Part shown: positions 12,603 to 12,648 of the stretch, one piece after another | Layout: each line of letters begins with the position of its first letter | How positions within the stretch are numbered: position 1 is the first letter of the stretch | From: Thermoplasmata archaeon | GTDB taxonomy: Archaea > Thermoplasmatota > Thermoplasmata > Thermoplasmatales > Thermoplasmataceae | Length of the DNA stretch: 12,648 bases | Assembly (NCBI GenBank): GCA_021827885.1 | Contig: JAKAUD010000065.1 | Span: forward strand, 1-12,648 | Direction: 5' to 3' | Position numbers and translations under genes: made by a program | Notes under the pieces: generated by a model | Seen by the model: only the letters and a program-made list of their open reading frames with translations | Databases searched by the model: none | What the model was told of the DNA's origin: nothing

Positions 12603-12648
12603 GAAATTGTTGATCAGTCTTATTATTCTCCTTTACCTTACTGTTTTC

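Overview
The window looks archaeal, most plausibly from the Thermoplasmata or a relative; that assignment is inference. The evidence is as follows. Shine-Dalgarno (SD) sites match the archaeal anti-SD (AGGAG, GGGGAG, AGGAGGT, AGGTGAT). TTG and GTG starts are common. AT-rich TATA-like boxes lie about 23-27 nt upstream of starts that lack an SD, as expected for leaderless mRNAs. The large surface protein carries many N-X-S/T sequons, and arginine is mostly AGG/AGA. No rRNA, tRNA, CRISPR array, transposase or integrase is visible.

Left block (1 to about 1690) is near 50% G+C where sampled. It is a tight run of small + strand genes that I do not recognise: the last codons of an upstream gene, then 89, 129, 156 and 78 (Cys-rich) residues, and a 21-residue very basic peptide. 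Five successive junctions carry almost the same sequence fused to the stop codon, T(A/G)ATTTT(T/A)TTKTTGCCG in approximate form. In the first three, that motif sits in the loop of an inverted repeat whose stem sequence differs each time. The block ends at an 18-bp hairpin followed by T5. A virus- or plasmid-like or other accessory operon is possible, but there is no hallmark gene.

Right block (about 1730 to 12648) is AT-rich (30-37% G+C in the lines sampled) and is a surface-glycan locus. A seven-gene + strand operon (1834-10645) has overlaps of 4, 23, 20, 4 and 14 nt and one gap of 69 nt. Its first three genes encode a KpsF-type SIS isomerase, a nucleotidyltransferase/kinase fusion and a small HAD phosphatase. 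Together these hold the four activities used to make an NDP-heptose (isomerase, kinase, phosphatase, nucleotidyltransferase), but from other protein families, so a different nucleotide-activated sugar such as a pentose is likely. A methyltransferase, two GT4 glycosyltransferases and a 1078-residue membrane protein follow. That protein has about 12 N-terminal membrane segments (GT-C / PTPS-related type) and a very sequon-rich ectodomain.

On the - strand, converging on this operon, are a divergent GT-B-like protein with a distant GT9 resemblance and the C-terminal domain of another GT4 enzyme. The N-terminal frame of the latter is interrupted at the right edge of the window. Two of the glycosyltransferase genes contain long homopolymer tracts (T9 and C7; G7), which could allow phase variation. 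The likely joint role is to make an unusual activated sugar, assemble it onto a lipid- or protein-linked glycan, and process or display it outside the membrane.
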